DNA of 64,000 nucleotides from Saccharomycopsis crataegensis (Eukaryota > Ascomycota > Saccharomycetes > Ascoideales > Saccharomycopsidaceae). Position 1 is the first letter of the stretch; each line of letters opens with the position of its first letter. The DNA lies in the NCBI RefSeq assembly GCF_037102585.1, contig NW_027043819.1, positions 620,001-684,000 on the forward strand. Reading direction: 5' to 3'. Below the pieces are notes generated by a model. That model was not told the DNA's origin, ran no database searches, and worked only from the letters and a program-made list of their open reading frames with translations. Shown here one piece after another: positions 1 through 9,578 of the stretch. The position numbers were made by a program, and so were the translations under genes.

Positions 1-2982
1 GGTCAGTGGCTGTGATAATTGTAGTTGTTGTTGTTGTTGGATTGGCGGAATTTGCACCCCAAGGTTTTGAATTACCGCCTCCTTTTGTGATTTTTCTGGA
101 GACTTATGCACCGGATGTTGAGATTGTGAGTGAAGTTTTTGTGATTGTTGTTGTTGTTGCTGTTGCTGTTGTTGTTTCCGTCTCATCATAGTTCCCAACA
201 CTGTCTTTTTTCTGAAAAAAGATTCCAATGGCACCCGATTCTTCAAATCTGGAAGATCCACAGAACAAATCCATGACATCGTCAATCTTGACCAAATTTT
301 AACTGATCCCCTTCTAGAGAAAATCGCAATCAAATTCCCGTGCATTGATAATGTGGCATGTGTGATTGGCCAGATTTGTCTCAGCACTGGAAGATTCGTT
401 GGTTGAGGAATTGGATTAACGGCAGGAGACCAAACAAGGACTCGATGATCCATCCCGATCGATACCACAAATGGACTGGCTTTATTACTACTAATTTTGA
501 CAATATCCAATGCATGGCCACCGAACAATTCTTTTGATTGGAATTTGGTTTCTTCTTCAGAAGATTCATTTAACCGTTGCAATTCCCCCATGCCATCATC
601 ATAAGACAGAATAGCAAGAGAGTCTGCTCTCAAGCAGTACTTGATTATAATGGCGGAAACCGCCAACATGAACGCCAACGACGCCAAAAATTCCAAAAGA
701 TAATAAATATTGAATTTGTAAGTAGCAGCAGGAATATTATCAACATAATCACTCAATGAAAAGTCGGAAAGGGTTTGTAAATCTCCAAACTTACTCTTTT
801 GCCCGGCATAAGATGGTTCTTCGACAAAAATCTTGAGTTCCATGTTATCCAAAGATCCTTTCAAAAATCGCTGGAAAATGGTATCTTCATAACTGCCGAG
901 CAAATTGCTAATGGACATTCCCAATACTTTTTCATTCATAAATAAACTGCGAGGGAATTTAGGATCGCTGTTCAATCTTTTCTGAAGTTTGTCAATTTGT
1001 TGTTTGTAAATATCGACATTTTGTTCTTCAATGGATGATGTCGAGGTGGTGATAGGAAAATCTTTGAGGAACGAAATGATGGAATCGCTGGTAGAAAGGT
1101 TATTTGCACCAATAATATTGTTGTTGTTACTGGAAATCCCGAGCCCTATCAAATGCACTAGATTAAAAGTGATGCCTTCAGTTATCCATCTAATTGTGAT
1201 GATAACAATACACATCACCATAATGATTGAGCTAGTGATACTCGTTGAAAATGGCAATTTTATCTTCAATAAGAATTGGGCAAGAACATGCCTTACTGAA
1301 GCCGAGGCACTTCTTTGGGTCGACGATGACGGGAAAGCTGATGATAGGAAAGAAGTGAATTTAAATTTTGATTTCATTAGAAATTTGCTAGTTGCAAGAC
1401 CGTTGTTTCCCTGCATTGATAATGCATCATCTCTTGATTTTTCCAACAAATCTTCCAATTCAAGTCTTCTAATATCCACGCTTAAAACAGCAGTGAAAAA
1501 TGTTAGGTGAAGAAGATGATCAATTATCAAGGCAATAGAAGCAAAAACGCAAAATTGTCTAGCAGAATCAGAAACAAATGGAGTGATAAATATCAAAATC
1601 AACAAGTCCACCGCCACTATAATTGACGATGTGATATGGCTTTTTGACACCAAAGAAGAAAATTTTGTCGGAACGAAAATAGAGTCCTTCAAGTTTGATA
1701 TTGTGGAAATTAATCTGAACATATTTTCAATGCCAACCACCACCACGATGAACGATAGTATTTGCACCGGTATTTGCAATAAATCCAAATCATTGAAGAA
1801 ATAAAAGGTTATTGTAACCGACGATAAACTTGAAAGAATCATTTCCACCACAAACGCCAATAAAAGCCCAACTTTTGATTTGACTCCATGTACATTTAGC
1901 ATTGATATTGAGAAATAAATGATGATGAGTAAATTAGATATGAAGAGGATCAATTTGTCGATGAATGACATTTTCGATATTTGATAGACAAATTCCGTGT
2001 AAGTTTTATATTCTGGATCCCTACTAAGTACCAAAAGTTTTGAATCCTTCTCCAGTAGGATTTTTTTCAAATTGTCATCCCAAATATCACCAGGACTTTG
2101 TTTATGTTTAGAATTTGAGTTTATTGTGTAAACGAGAGAGATTCTTAAGGCTTCTGCAGAATAAACAAGCCCATTGACTTTACCTACTCCACCTAGAAGC
2201 CCCATTGGGTTTGTTGGTATTGTGTTTGAGGAACCTGCTTTCTTTCGTAGAGTTAATTGAATTGTTTTCAAATGATTCGGGTCATTTTGCAAAGTCTCGT
2301 GGCAATTATTCCAGAAATTTAATGGAGAGTACAAGAAGCTGGTGGAATGTGAACTGTGCAAAATATCTTCATTTTCAAAAACTCTTTCGTGATTATTGTT
2401 AATATTATTGTTTCTTCCTGGATTATATAAATCAATGTTTTTTAATAATTGGTTTTGGAAATCTAATGCTTGCAATAGGAATTGCTTATCGAGAGCATTA
2501 TACTGGTAGGTTTCTCCCGCATCAAAAGACGACACTTCAATATTTGAGTCCCCCATATTGTACAGCAACCATATCTGTTTTATCATCAAAGAGGATGTGT
2601 TATTGTTTAATGATGATGATAATAGTGATGACAGGTTCAAGTAAGTCGCAGGGGTCGAGCTGTTGAACTCATTGATGACTTTAATACTTTTGAAATTCTC
2701 TATCGATGATAGTGAGATTAGATTAGGGGTTGTGTAGAGTGTATAAATGGTTGGATATGATATTATAAAGGCAATGGACATTGGGACTAATATAAAGACT
2801 CTAGGGCATCGAGTAATGGAGTTGGCGAGTCGCAAATAGTACAGCTGGATAAGCAGCGACGCTGTCGAGTATAGAAACGCATTGATGGCATTGAGAAAGT
2901 TCGCCACTAGTAGGTATATCATAGTAGATATTCTTATTCTGATCGAGCTGCTGCTGTTGCTGTTATTTTGTAGTGACACCAT
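1..2982 (-). CDS. SCP1: SCAP/Scp1-like sterol-sensing protein, 3' end missing
   Basis: The reading frame is open from ATG at 2982 to the window edge (994 codons, no stop), so the C-terminus lies outside. SCAP is an ER/Golgi membrane protein that senses sterols and escorts SREBP transcription factors to be cleaved. Visible layout matches SCAP: a first membrane segment near residues 17-40 and another hydrophobic stretch near 45-70, a long Asn/Ser-rich lumenal loop, a sterol-sensing domain at about 336-505, further membrane segments near 577-600 and 755-780, then WD40-like sequence (GMDHRVLVWSP near 840). The sterol-sensing domain carries VKSKVGLLL, VVVVGIEN and FFTAVLSVDIRRLELEDL, close to human SCAP; the Asp of VLSxDIRR, which I equate with human Asp443, is kept. 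A Gln tract lies near residues 935-955. Family call is firm; function with a particular SREBP partner is inference. Confidence 0.9.
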   Translation of the reverse strand, partial: MVSLQNNSNSSSSIRIRISTMIYLLVANFLNAINAFLYSTASLLIQLYYLRLANSITRCPRVFILVPMSIAFIISYPTIYTLYTTPNLISLSSIENFKSIKVINEFNSSTPATYLNLSSLLSSSLNNNTSSLMIKQIWLLYNMGDSNIEVSSFDAGETYQYNALDKQFLLQALDFQNQLLKNIDLYNPGRNNNINNNHERVFENEDILHSSHSTSFLYSPLNFWNNCHETLQNDPNHLKTIQLTLRKKAGSSNTIPTNPMGLLGGVGKVNGLVYSAEALRISLVYTINSNSKHKQSPGDIWDDNLKKILLEKDSKLLVLSRDPEYKTYTEFVYQISKMSFIDKLILFISNLLIIIYFSISMLNVHGVKSKVGLLLAFVVEMILSSLSSVTITFYFFNDLDLLQIPVQILSFIVVVVGIENMFRLISTISNLKDSIFVPTKFSSLVSKSHITSSIIVAVDLLILIFITPFVSDSARQFCVFASIALIIDHLLHLTFFTAVLSVDIRRLELEDLLEKSRDDALSMQGNNGLATSKFLMKSKFKFTSFLSSAFPSSSTQRSASASVRHVLAQFLLKIKLPFSTSITSSIIMVMCIVIITIRWITEGITFNLVHLIGLGISSNNNNIIGANNLSTSDSIISFLKDFPITTSTSSIEEQNVDIYKQQIDKLQKRLNSDPKFPRSLFMNEKVLGMSISNLLGSYEDTIFQRFLKGSLDNMELKIFVEEPSYAGQKSKFGDLQTLSDFSLSDYVDNIPAATYKFNIYYLLEFLASLAFMLAVSAIIIKYCLRADSLAILSYDDGMGELQRLNESSEEETKFQSKELFGGHALDIVKISSNKASPFVVSIGMDHRVLVWSPAVNPIPQPTNLPVLRQIWPITHATLSMHGNLIAIFSRRGSVKIWSRLTMSWICSVDLPDLKNRVPLESFFRKKTVLGTMMRRKQQQQQQQQQQSQKLHSQSQHPVHKSPEKSQKEAVIQNLGVQIPPIQQQQQLQLSQPLT

Positions 2983-3634
2983 TTTGTTGTTTTGGGTCAC
3001 GACGAAAAATCTTGGATATCTTTCAAGTCATTAAAAAATAAATAGCCAGCGCTCTGTCACGAAGCAAGGGAACGCGATGGAGAGGGGGTGGGGAGCGAAT
3101 ACAACAGAGTTGTTTTCTAAAGGGTCTTTTGCGTAAAGGAGGTACTGTACTGAAGAGTCTAAGTGGCAAGTGATATCTGACAGTACAATAGACTTCATCA
3201 ACTTGTCTACTTTCTGAAAATTTTTTTATATGACTTGCGTCGTGTTTTTTTTTTTTTTTTTTTTTTTCAAATTTTTTTTGGCCCTTTTTTTTTTTTTTTT
3301 CTTTTAGACTTTCCCGACAGGAATGGTTGCTTTTTGGCCGCAAATCATTTTGAGCAAGCAAGATCTCTCTCCCTGTTTACAACATTCCTCTTCCTTTGTA
3401 TGTGGCCAGTGATAATATAATATAATAATTAGCCAAATAAGTAGATTCAATTAGATGCAAAGAAAAAAAATATCAAAAAATGTTGAAAGAAAAAATATAA
3501 AATAACTGTACAGATCACCAAACTTCATAATCGTAAAGACAACTCCAAACATTAGAAAGAAAAAAATAATAATAATAATAATGATAATAATAATAATAAT
3601 AAAGAATAAATCAAATGAAAAAAAGTCACCAATA
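2983..3634. other. Intergenic: SCP1 upstream region / RVS161 3' side
   Basis: No gene seen. It holds long T-runs at about 3245-3305 separated by short non-T stretches, and a TAA-type trinucleotide repeat at about 3567-3602. The T-rich part lies 260-320 bp upstream of the SCP1 start and could be a nucleosome-depleted promoter element; the AT-rich part next to 3635 would be the RVS161 3' end. Confidence 0.5.
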
Positions 3635-4489
3635 TCATTTGGCTCCCAATGCACAAATCTGCAACTTCCACATCTCTCCCAACATCTGGTCTATTCTTTG
3701 GTCCAAAACCCCATTGGCGTACTCCTCTCTGCTGGCAGGGTCCAAATAATTTTGCACTTGGGCCAATCTGGTATAGCCCTCGGTACAGAACATCAATTGA
3801 ATCTTGACCAATGCCTCGAATGACGCGTCAAAGTACGGAACTCTGAGAGAAATCAATTCTGGCAATTCATTCTTCAATTGAGTGTTCAAGTTCTCGTAAA
3901 TATCTTTGGCAGCCTGCAATTCCTTCTCGGCTCTAGGCAATTTAGAAACATCCTTTGCTGGCTTATCCACCAATCTTCTGACCTTGGCCTTATTTTGTTC
4001 GTAATCCGTCTTTTTATGCGATCTTTTCTTCAAAGCCTCTTCGACATCGGTAAAATAGTTGCAAAACTTGGAGATCGGGTCAAATACCGCCTCTCTGAAT
4101 GGCTCATCAATCGAGGTGCTAACTTGGGTGTCCAATTCCTTGACACATTGATTGTAATAATCCCCAGTAGATTGTATGGATGCACTGGTTTTGGCATCTT
4201 CATAAAAAGTCGCAATGATCTCACCCATTGCCACTTGCGACGCACTCACGGCTCTCAAACTATCCAAGTACCCTTTGGATTCTGATTGCATCTTCTTTCC
4301 GGCTTTTTCAAGCACTTTATAACGACGTTCTTCCACCTCAAACCCTCGGTCATTCACCTTATCGGCGTCTTTGACTAGCACCTGAGCAACATAACGTTAG
4401 TAAATTATCGCCGATTGCCATTGGAAATGACATATACTTACTTGGTTGGTGGCTCTTTGCACCCCTTTTTTGAACCCGGACCAGGACAT
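3635..4489 (-). CDS. RVS161: Rvs161, amphiphysin-like N-BAR protein (two exons)
   Basis: Exon 1 is 4442-4489 (16 codons), exon 2 is 3635-4381; the joined product is 264 aa, against 265 for S. cerevisiae Rvs161. The protein binds and curves membranes as a heterodimer with Rvs167 at endocytic sites and takes part in actin organisation and cell fusion. The N-terminal amphipathic start MSWSGFKKGVQRATNQ, the EERRYKVL stretch, VRRLVDKPAKD and the C-terminal ICALG end are all as in the family. No SH3 domain follows, which separates it from Rvs167. The intron joins the helix to the BAR core exactly where homologues are continuous, so the splice is well supported. In S. cerevisiae the gene lies between SAT4 and ADY2, both also in this window. 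Confidence 0.95.
4382..4441 (-). other. RVS161 intron (60 nt)
   Basis: On the minus strand the intron begins GTAAGT, has a TTTACTAAC branch site (plus-strand 4395-4405 region) and ends GCTCAG. Phase 0. It is very short, and homologous proteins are continuous across it. Confidence 0.93.
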
Positions 4490-4832
4490 TGTGTAGTTGT
4501 TGAATGGTTTTTGTTGTTGTTGTTGTTGTTGTTGCAAAGTGGTGGCAATCAATAGCAAGTAAAAAAGGGCATCACCGGTAAATCGACCTTTTACATTCAC
4601 ACACGACAGGGGAGAGAGAGAGAGAGTGTGTGTGTGTGTGCGTGAGAAAGAGAGAAGTGTGGGCCCGTCACCCGTCCTTTGATGCGGCACGGAAGGGCGG
4701 GTGGCAGCGGCTGTCTCAACATGCCATTTATATCACTATACCTCTTACCGTTCAAGAAATAGTTTTCTGTCCCATCATACTGCTATTCTAAATAGTTTAC
4801 ATGCTATATTACAATTCTATAATACCTCACCC
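4490..4832. promoter_or_regulatory. RVS161 upstream region with simple repeats
   Basis: No gene. A TTG trinucleotide run (about 4511-4534) and a compound GA/GT repeat (about 4612-4640) lie upstream of the RVS161 start. The 3' end of HRQ1 borders it at 4833. Confidence 0.5.
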
Positions 4833-7800
4833 TCAAAGCGAACCATATTCTATCTCGTTTTCCTCTGCTTTAATCACAAATTCCTCACCAGCTTCGATCT
4901 GCTTAGCATCGATAATCTCCAAATCAGAAGAAAACTTCACTTGTTCATTGTTGATTTCAATTGTTTCAATATCAATATCCGGCAAATTCTTTTCTGGCCC
5001 CCCATGAATACGATCAAGGTTGATTTTCTCTCCTAAAATCACCCCCAATATAATAAGGGCCCCCAGCTTGGAAATCACCAATGAGTTCTCTTTACAATAC
5101 GCAGCAGCAATACATTCAGGACATCCAATCTCACAAGGACAGGTTCTCACCCGGTTATAAGCTTTGCGTAAAATATCGTCGATATTTTCAAACGCCTTGA
5201 TCGATAACCCCGATCCAAACCTCCCGCCTTTAGAATCGGTGAAAATCAATCTTGCTGGGCGTATTCTTTTGCTTTGTCGTTTGGCAAATTCTTTCTCTGG
5301 TGCTTTACACTCAGTTTGGATTTCATCGATCCCACTAACGATCACCAATGGCATGACGTTAATAATCGCGTGTTCTGCCCCGTGGATGCCTGCAGAAACG
5401 TTCAATTGCTTGGAATTAATCATGGTAATCGCCTCCATGGGGATATCGATCCAAAATCCTTTGGAATCAAGCACCACCGGAGGGTTCTTGACATCCACAG
5501 AATCAAGAATCTTACCACGTTTATCAACTTTGAAAAACCCAAATACTTTGATGGTGGTTCTGATTTTCCCATAATAAATTGGCACATCACTTGAACCCTT
5601 TTGCGATCTGATCTTCTCGATTTCCATTGGGTCAACATCGGTAAAATCTCGCTGCTTTGTCACCCAGTCAACACTCACCCGCTCAACTTTGGCAAAATGC
5701 TCTTCGGCATTGAATTCTCTCACAATATATGGTAACCCTTGATGGATCAAGATCCCTTCTTCGTATAATGTAAAGCTGGTTCTTGAGGTTTCGATTTCTT
5801 CAATTACCACGTTTCGATCATTGGTTATGTCCACCACCGCAAACATATCTTCTTCAATTCCTCTTAATGACACATGTTTCGAGGGCCACGGCAAATATTT
5901 TGGGTGACAGTGATACCCATAGTCATCTCTCACAAGTTTAGAATTCACAATCGATTCATACTCTGGCAAATTTTTTGGATCATCAACAAAAAATTGCTCG
6001 TCATTCACCAAGTTTATGGGAAGTTCGAACCCTGCGCATTGCAAATGTTGTTCCAAAATCATCACGTTATTGAAGTCTAATACCAAATCCTGGAATTTCC
6101 GTTCAGTCAAAAGCTTGGGATTATCCATATAATATTGGTTTACCGGATCACCAGCCCCAACGTACAAAGTCAACGAGTCTTTGTTTCTTCTACCCGCTCT
6201 ACCTGATTGTTGATGGAAATTGGAAATTGAAATTGGGAATCCACAAATTAGTACCGCGTCTAAAGTCCCAATATCAATCCCCAATTCTAAAGCGTTGGTG
6301 GCGATGATCGCCTTCAAGTTTCCTTCGAACATTTCTTTTTCAATTTCACGTCTATCAGAAATAGAGTACCCACCACGATAACTCATGATTTGATTTTCAA
6401 TGTGAAGCTCATTACGATCTTTCAAAATCGATCGCACTTCCTTCATTAACAATTCTACGGTTCTTCGCACCACACAAAAGCAAATTGTTTTCACGTTACT
6501 CAACACCATCTTGATCAATAATTTCGCGGTTTCGGTAATGAAAGATTCCCGTTCCCGAGTCCGTTCATCGATCAATGGCGGATTCCACACTACCAAGTAC
6601 TTCTCTCCTGAAGGAGAACCATCTTCACTAACGTGGACAATCGGGGCCCGCAGTTCGTTGATCCCAAAAATCAATTTCATATGATCCACTGGGTCCTTCA
6701 AGGTTGCCGAACACGAAATGAATTGGATATCATCATTACCCAAATAATGGCATATTCTTCGAAGTCTTCTTATAACCAATGCCACATGCGACCCAAACAA
6801 CCCTCGATATATATGTAATTCATCAATGACGATAATTTTCAAGTTTCTCAAAAAATTCCGCCATTTCTGATAATTGGGCAAGATATTTGCATGGAGCATG
6901 TCAGGGTTGGTAAAAATCACTTTGGAATTATCCCTAATGAAATTCCGAGTCTCCGAGCTTGTATCACCATCAAAGGTTTCCACAACAATATTTTGTAGTA
7001 CCTCTATTTCGCTAAATAATTCTTTCAAAGACCGTTTTTGATCTTGAGCTAATGCTTTGGTTGGGAAAATATACATCGCAGTAGGAACGTTTTGCAAATC
7101 GATTTGGTTCAATTGATTATCATAGGTGGCAACACCACCGGTTTTTTCAATGATGTAATCATAAATGAATTTCATTGCTGGTAATTGATAAATCAAAGAT
7201 TTACCCGATGAAGTCGAAGTGGTGATGATTACATGGTTCAAATCATTGATGGCATTGAGAGCTTCTGCTTGATGTGAGTAAAACTTCTCAACTTTCTTAT
7301 TGTTAAACAATGCCTCATAAATGTCTAATGGGAGTTCAAATTCCAAATTTTTGAAAACCGGTTGCCGGGAGGCAAATTTAAATAGCCCATCCTCCACAAT
7401 CTGGTTCTTGTAAAGTTTATCAGCTTTCAATTCTTCCACCAAATCGACGATTTTCGGTCTTTCCGAACTGACTAATCCATTATCTTTGTTACGTTTCATG
7501 GCCTCAATTGGATCAATATGGACGGTTATTTCGGGGATGAATTGCTGACAAAGCTTGGTTAATTCCGCCATTGGATCATCAATTCCCTGGCTGGCACAAT
7601 TGGTCAAGAATTTCGACACTCCATTGATGAATTTCTTGTTCCGCTTATCAATCACTTTCTTCAATGTCTTGGGGTTGTAAGGATGCGAATAATTCTGGGT
7701 CTTATAATTCTCATTGGCTTTTGATTTGAGGGGATTGCCATCGATAAACTCCAATAGTAATATTTGCTTCTGGGTAGACTCGATATCTTTTAATTTGAAC

Positions 7801-8204
7801 ATATCGACATCTTTCCTAAGATACTCCCCGTCATTGTTGAACTGAACGATTTTCTCCTTGATGTGATAAATCTGGTTCTCATCAACATATTTAAATGAGA
7901 TATCCAGCGGCAACAACACCATGAGCTTGGCGATATCCTCGAGTTGCAACAGTCTTTTGATCAGTTTCTCGACGTTGGGTTTGATAATATCATAAGTTGG
8001 TAGCACATGGTTTCTTGTGGATATAAAACTGAAGTAACTATTGAATCTGAAATGAATTAAGTCAAGTTCTTGGAACGATGATGGCCATTGCGTCTTGGGG
8101 ATGATTGCCGCAGCATCTGGGTCATCACCACTGTTTACTGATTTCAATCTTTTCAGCGAAGGAGATGGCAAGTCATCATGATTATATGACCTTTTGTCAC
8201 TCAT
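4833..8204 (-). CDS. HRQ1: Hrq1, RecQ4-type ATP-dependent DNA helicase
   Basis: The 1123-aa intronless protein is a superfamily 2, 3'-to-5' DNA helicase acting in interstrand cross-link repair, and in telomere maintenance in S. cerevisiae. Motif I is TTSTSSGKS near residue 330, the Walker B box is DELH near 460, motif III is SCSATL near 498 and motif VI is QQSGRAGRR near 667. A C-terminal Cys cluster (TCPCEIGCPECIAAAYC, about 1022-1038) followed by SKLGA is the mark of the Hrq1/MrfA branch and its DUF1998-like domain. The residues before 290 are less conserved, and the first 30 are charged. Start ATG at 8204 gives MSDKRS. The family call is secure. Confidence 0.94.
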   Translation of the reverse strand: MSDKRSYNHDDLPSPSLKRLKSVNSGDDPDAAAIIPKTQWPSSFQELDLIHFRFNSYFSFISTRNHVLPTYDIIKPNVEKLIKRLLQLEDIAKLMVLLPLDISFKYVDENQIYHIKEKIVQFNNDGEYLRKDVDMFKLKDIESTQKQILLLEFIDGNPLKSKANENYKTQNYSHPYNPKTLKKVIDKRNKKFINGVSKFLTNCASQGIDDPMAELTKLCQQFIPEITVHIDPIEAMKRNKDNGLVSSERPKIVDLVEELKADKLYKNQIVEDGLFKFASRQPVFKNLEFELPLDIYEALFNNKKVEKFYSHQAEALNAINDLNHVIITTSTSSGKSLIYQLPAMKFIYDYIIEKTGGVATYDNQLNQIDLQNVPTAMYIFPTKALAQDQKRSLKELFSEIEVLQNIVVETFDGDTSSETRNFIRDNSKVIFTNPDMLHANILPNYQKWRNFLRNLKIIVIDELHIYRGLFGSHVALVIRRLRRICHYLGNDDIQFISCSATLKDPVDHMKLIFGINELRAPIVHVSEDGSPSGEKYLVVWNPPLIDERTRERESFITETAKLLIKMVLSNVKTICFCVVRRTVELLMKEVRSILKDRNELHIENQIMSYRGGYSISDRREIEKEMFEGNLKAIIATNALELGIDIGTLDAVLICGFPISISNFHQQSGRAGRRNKDSLTLYVGAGDPVNQYYMDNPKLLTERKFQDLVLDFNNVMILEQHLQCAGFELPINLVNDEQFFVDDPKNLPEYESIVNSKLVRDDYGYHCHPKYLPWPSKHVSLRGIEEDMFAVVDITNDRNVVIEEIETSRTSFTLYEEGILIHQGLPYIVREFNAEEHFAKVERVSVDWVTKQRDFTDVDPMEIEKIRSQKGSSDVPIYYGKIRTTIKVFGFFKVDKRGKILDSVDVKNPPVVLDSKGFWIDIPMEAITMINSKQLNVSAGIHGAEHAIINVMPLVIVSGIDEIQTECKAPEKEFAKRQSKRIRPARLIFTDSKGGRFGSGLSIKAFENIDDILRKAYNRVRTCPCEIGCPECIAAAYCKENSLVISKLGALIILGVILGEKINLDRIHGGPEKNLPDIDIETIEINNEQVKFSSDLEIIDAKQIEAGEEFVIKAEENEIEYGSL

Positions 8205-8559
8205 TTAAGATATTTTCTATTTTATTTTATTTTTAGTCTTGTTGAGTAATTGTGGAGTTTATTATTATTACATGAATCCAATGATTGTAAAATTCGAATC
8301 ATCATTGATTTTCATTTCTTCCTGTCTAATTTTTTTTTTTTTTTTTTGTTTGGTTTTTTCCCTTTCATATACAAAAATTTATAATAGTCTTTCTCTCTTG
8401 TTAATATAATATTTGAGAACTCAGTATCAATTGAAATTATTTCGATTTTCTTCTCCCCCTTCTCCCCCTTTCGTTTTTTTCTTCTTTTTATTTTATCCTT
8501 CATTTCGTTCTCCCCAGGCCATTACTACTATTCCTCCAGATCATCCTGCAACTATTAGT
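8205..8559. promoter_or_regulatory. Divergent region between HRQ1 and the 8560 ORF
   Basis: Contains a long T-run (about 8330-8347) and C/T-rich tracts up to about 8515. No clear TATA box or other named site. It would serve as promoter for HRQ1 (minus) and for the small ORF (plus). Confidence 0.4.
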
Positions 8560-8835
8560 ATGGTGTCCAAATCAGATATCCAAACCACCATAGCTGTGAT
8601 CGACAGTTTAATGGAAACCATGTCTCTAACATACCAAGATTCTTCTCCTGAACTTCTAGTACAAGACAGGATTCTAGGATTACAGAGGATGAAACGGTTC
8701 TTGAGCGAGGAATTTTCCATCAGTTTGGAAAAATTCACCCAGATTCAGAATTCCCTTGAGGTGTTACGAAACAAAGAAGATACAATGTTAGTGAATAGGG
8801 TGATTGAAAATATTCATGGAAGTTTGAATATTTGA
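8560..8835 (+). CDS. Small conserved-looking helical protein, unknown function
   Basis: From ATG at 8560 the frame encodes 91 aa (MVSKSDIQTTIAVIDSLMET...). The frame stays open upstream to 8413, but that part translates into a Phe/Pro-rich run from the C/T-rich leader, so the internal ATG is preferred. The product is predicted mostly alpha-helical, with no signal peptide, membrane segment or Cys motif; a size typical of small complex subunits. I do not recognise the family. It starts 355 bp from HRQ1 on the opposite strand. The absence of low complexity inside the 91 aa supports a real gene; lack of a recognised homologue lowers confidence. Confidence 0.55.
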   Translation: MVSKSDIQTTIAVIDSLMETMSLTYQDSSPELLVQDRILGLQRMKRFLSEEFSISLEKFTQIQNSLEVLRNKEDTMLVNRVIENIHGSLNI

Positions 8836-9143
8836 TTCTTCTTATCGCAGGGTGGGGTAGGCCCTATATATATATATCATCATCACACATGATCCGCCAT
8901 CCGGAGAACGATAAAATATGTCTAACAAAAACTTTGAGTAGTTACAAAATGGAGGTAAAAAACAAACTGAAAAGACAGACATTTGAGTTGTCAAACGACA
9001 TAATGGGGAACATCCCCTACGACCATATGAAAGTGAACAAAAGACATAATCATTGATAGATCCAAAAATCAAGTATGAATAAATGTGGACCATAAAAAGA
9101 TTATTAGAGGGAATTAAAAAAAAAAAAAAAAAAAGAAAAAAAC

Positions 9144-9229
9144 AAAGATCATTATAGAACAGCAATTAGCTAGTTTGAGTGAGAGGGAAAAAAGATCATT
9201 ATAGCAGAGGAATTAGCTAGTTTAAGTAA
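9144..9229. repeat. Direct duplication of a ~38-bp unit
   Basis: Two near-identical units, about 9144-9182 and 9190-9229, share AAAGATCATTATAG then a variable 5-6 bases then AATTAGCTAGTTT. They are separated by a few bases and flanked by A-rich runs. Confidence 0.8.
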
Positions 9230-9278
9230 CGTAAAAAAAAAAAGGAAAAAAAAGAAGATGATGATTCTAGTTTGATTA

Positions 9279-9324
9279 GAATATGGAATAAGTATCAACG
9301 TGAATATGGAATGAGTATCAATGT
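9279..9324. repeat. Tandem duplication of a 23-bp unit
   Basis: GAATATGGAATAAGTATCAA and GAATATGGAATGAGTATCAA occur back to back (9279-9301 and 9302-9324), differing at one base in the part quoted. Confidence 0.85.
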
Positions 9325-9578
9325 TAGTAAAACAGTGACAGTATCAATTGAAAAAAAAAAGGTCTGGTCCAAAGGTTTGGAAAAGATAATGACAGATGGG
9401 AAACGATGATAAAACAACTGAAAAGAAAAAACAAAAACAAAAAACGTGGACTTGGGAAATTAAGATTCCATCCAACGAAAAAAAAAACTGTATGATAAAT
9501 GGGGAAAAACAAAACGTTAAGGTTCTTGTAAATAAAATGATTGAAAGTCCAATTCCAACATAATAGTAAAAATTCCCC

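Larger units (their letters stand above)
8836..9578. other. Intergenic with duplicated AT-rich segments
   Basis: No gene. Between the 8560 ORF and the SAT4 3' end there are A-runs (9116-9134, 9232-9252) and two pairs of local duplications, described separately. The short TA run at about 8866-8877 is a simple repeat. Confidence 0.5.
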
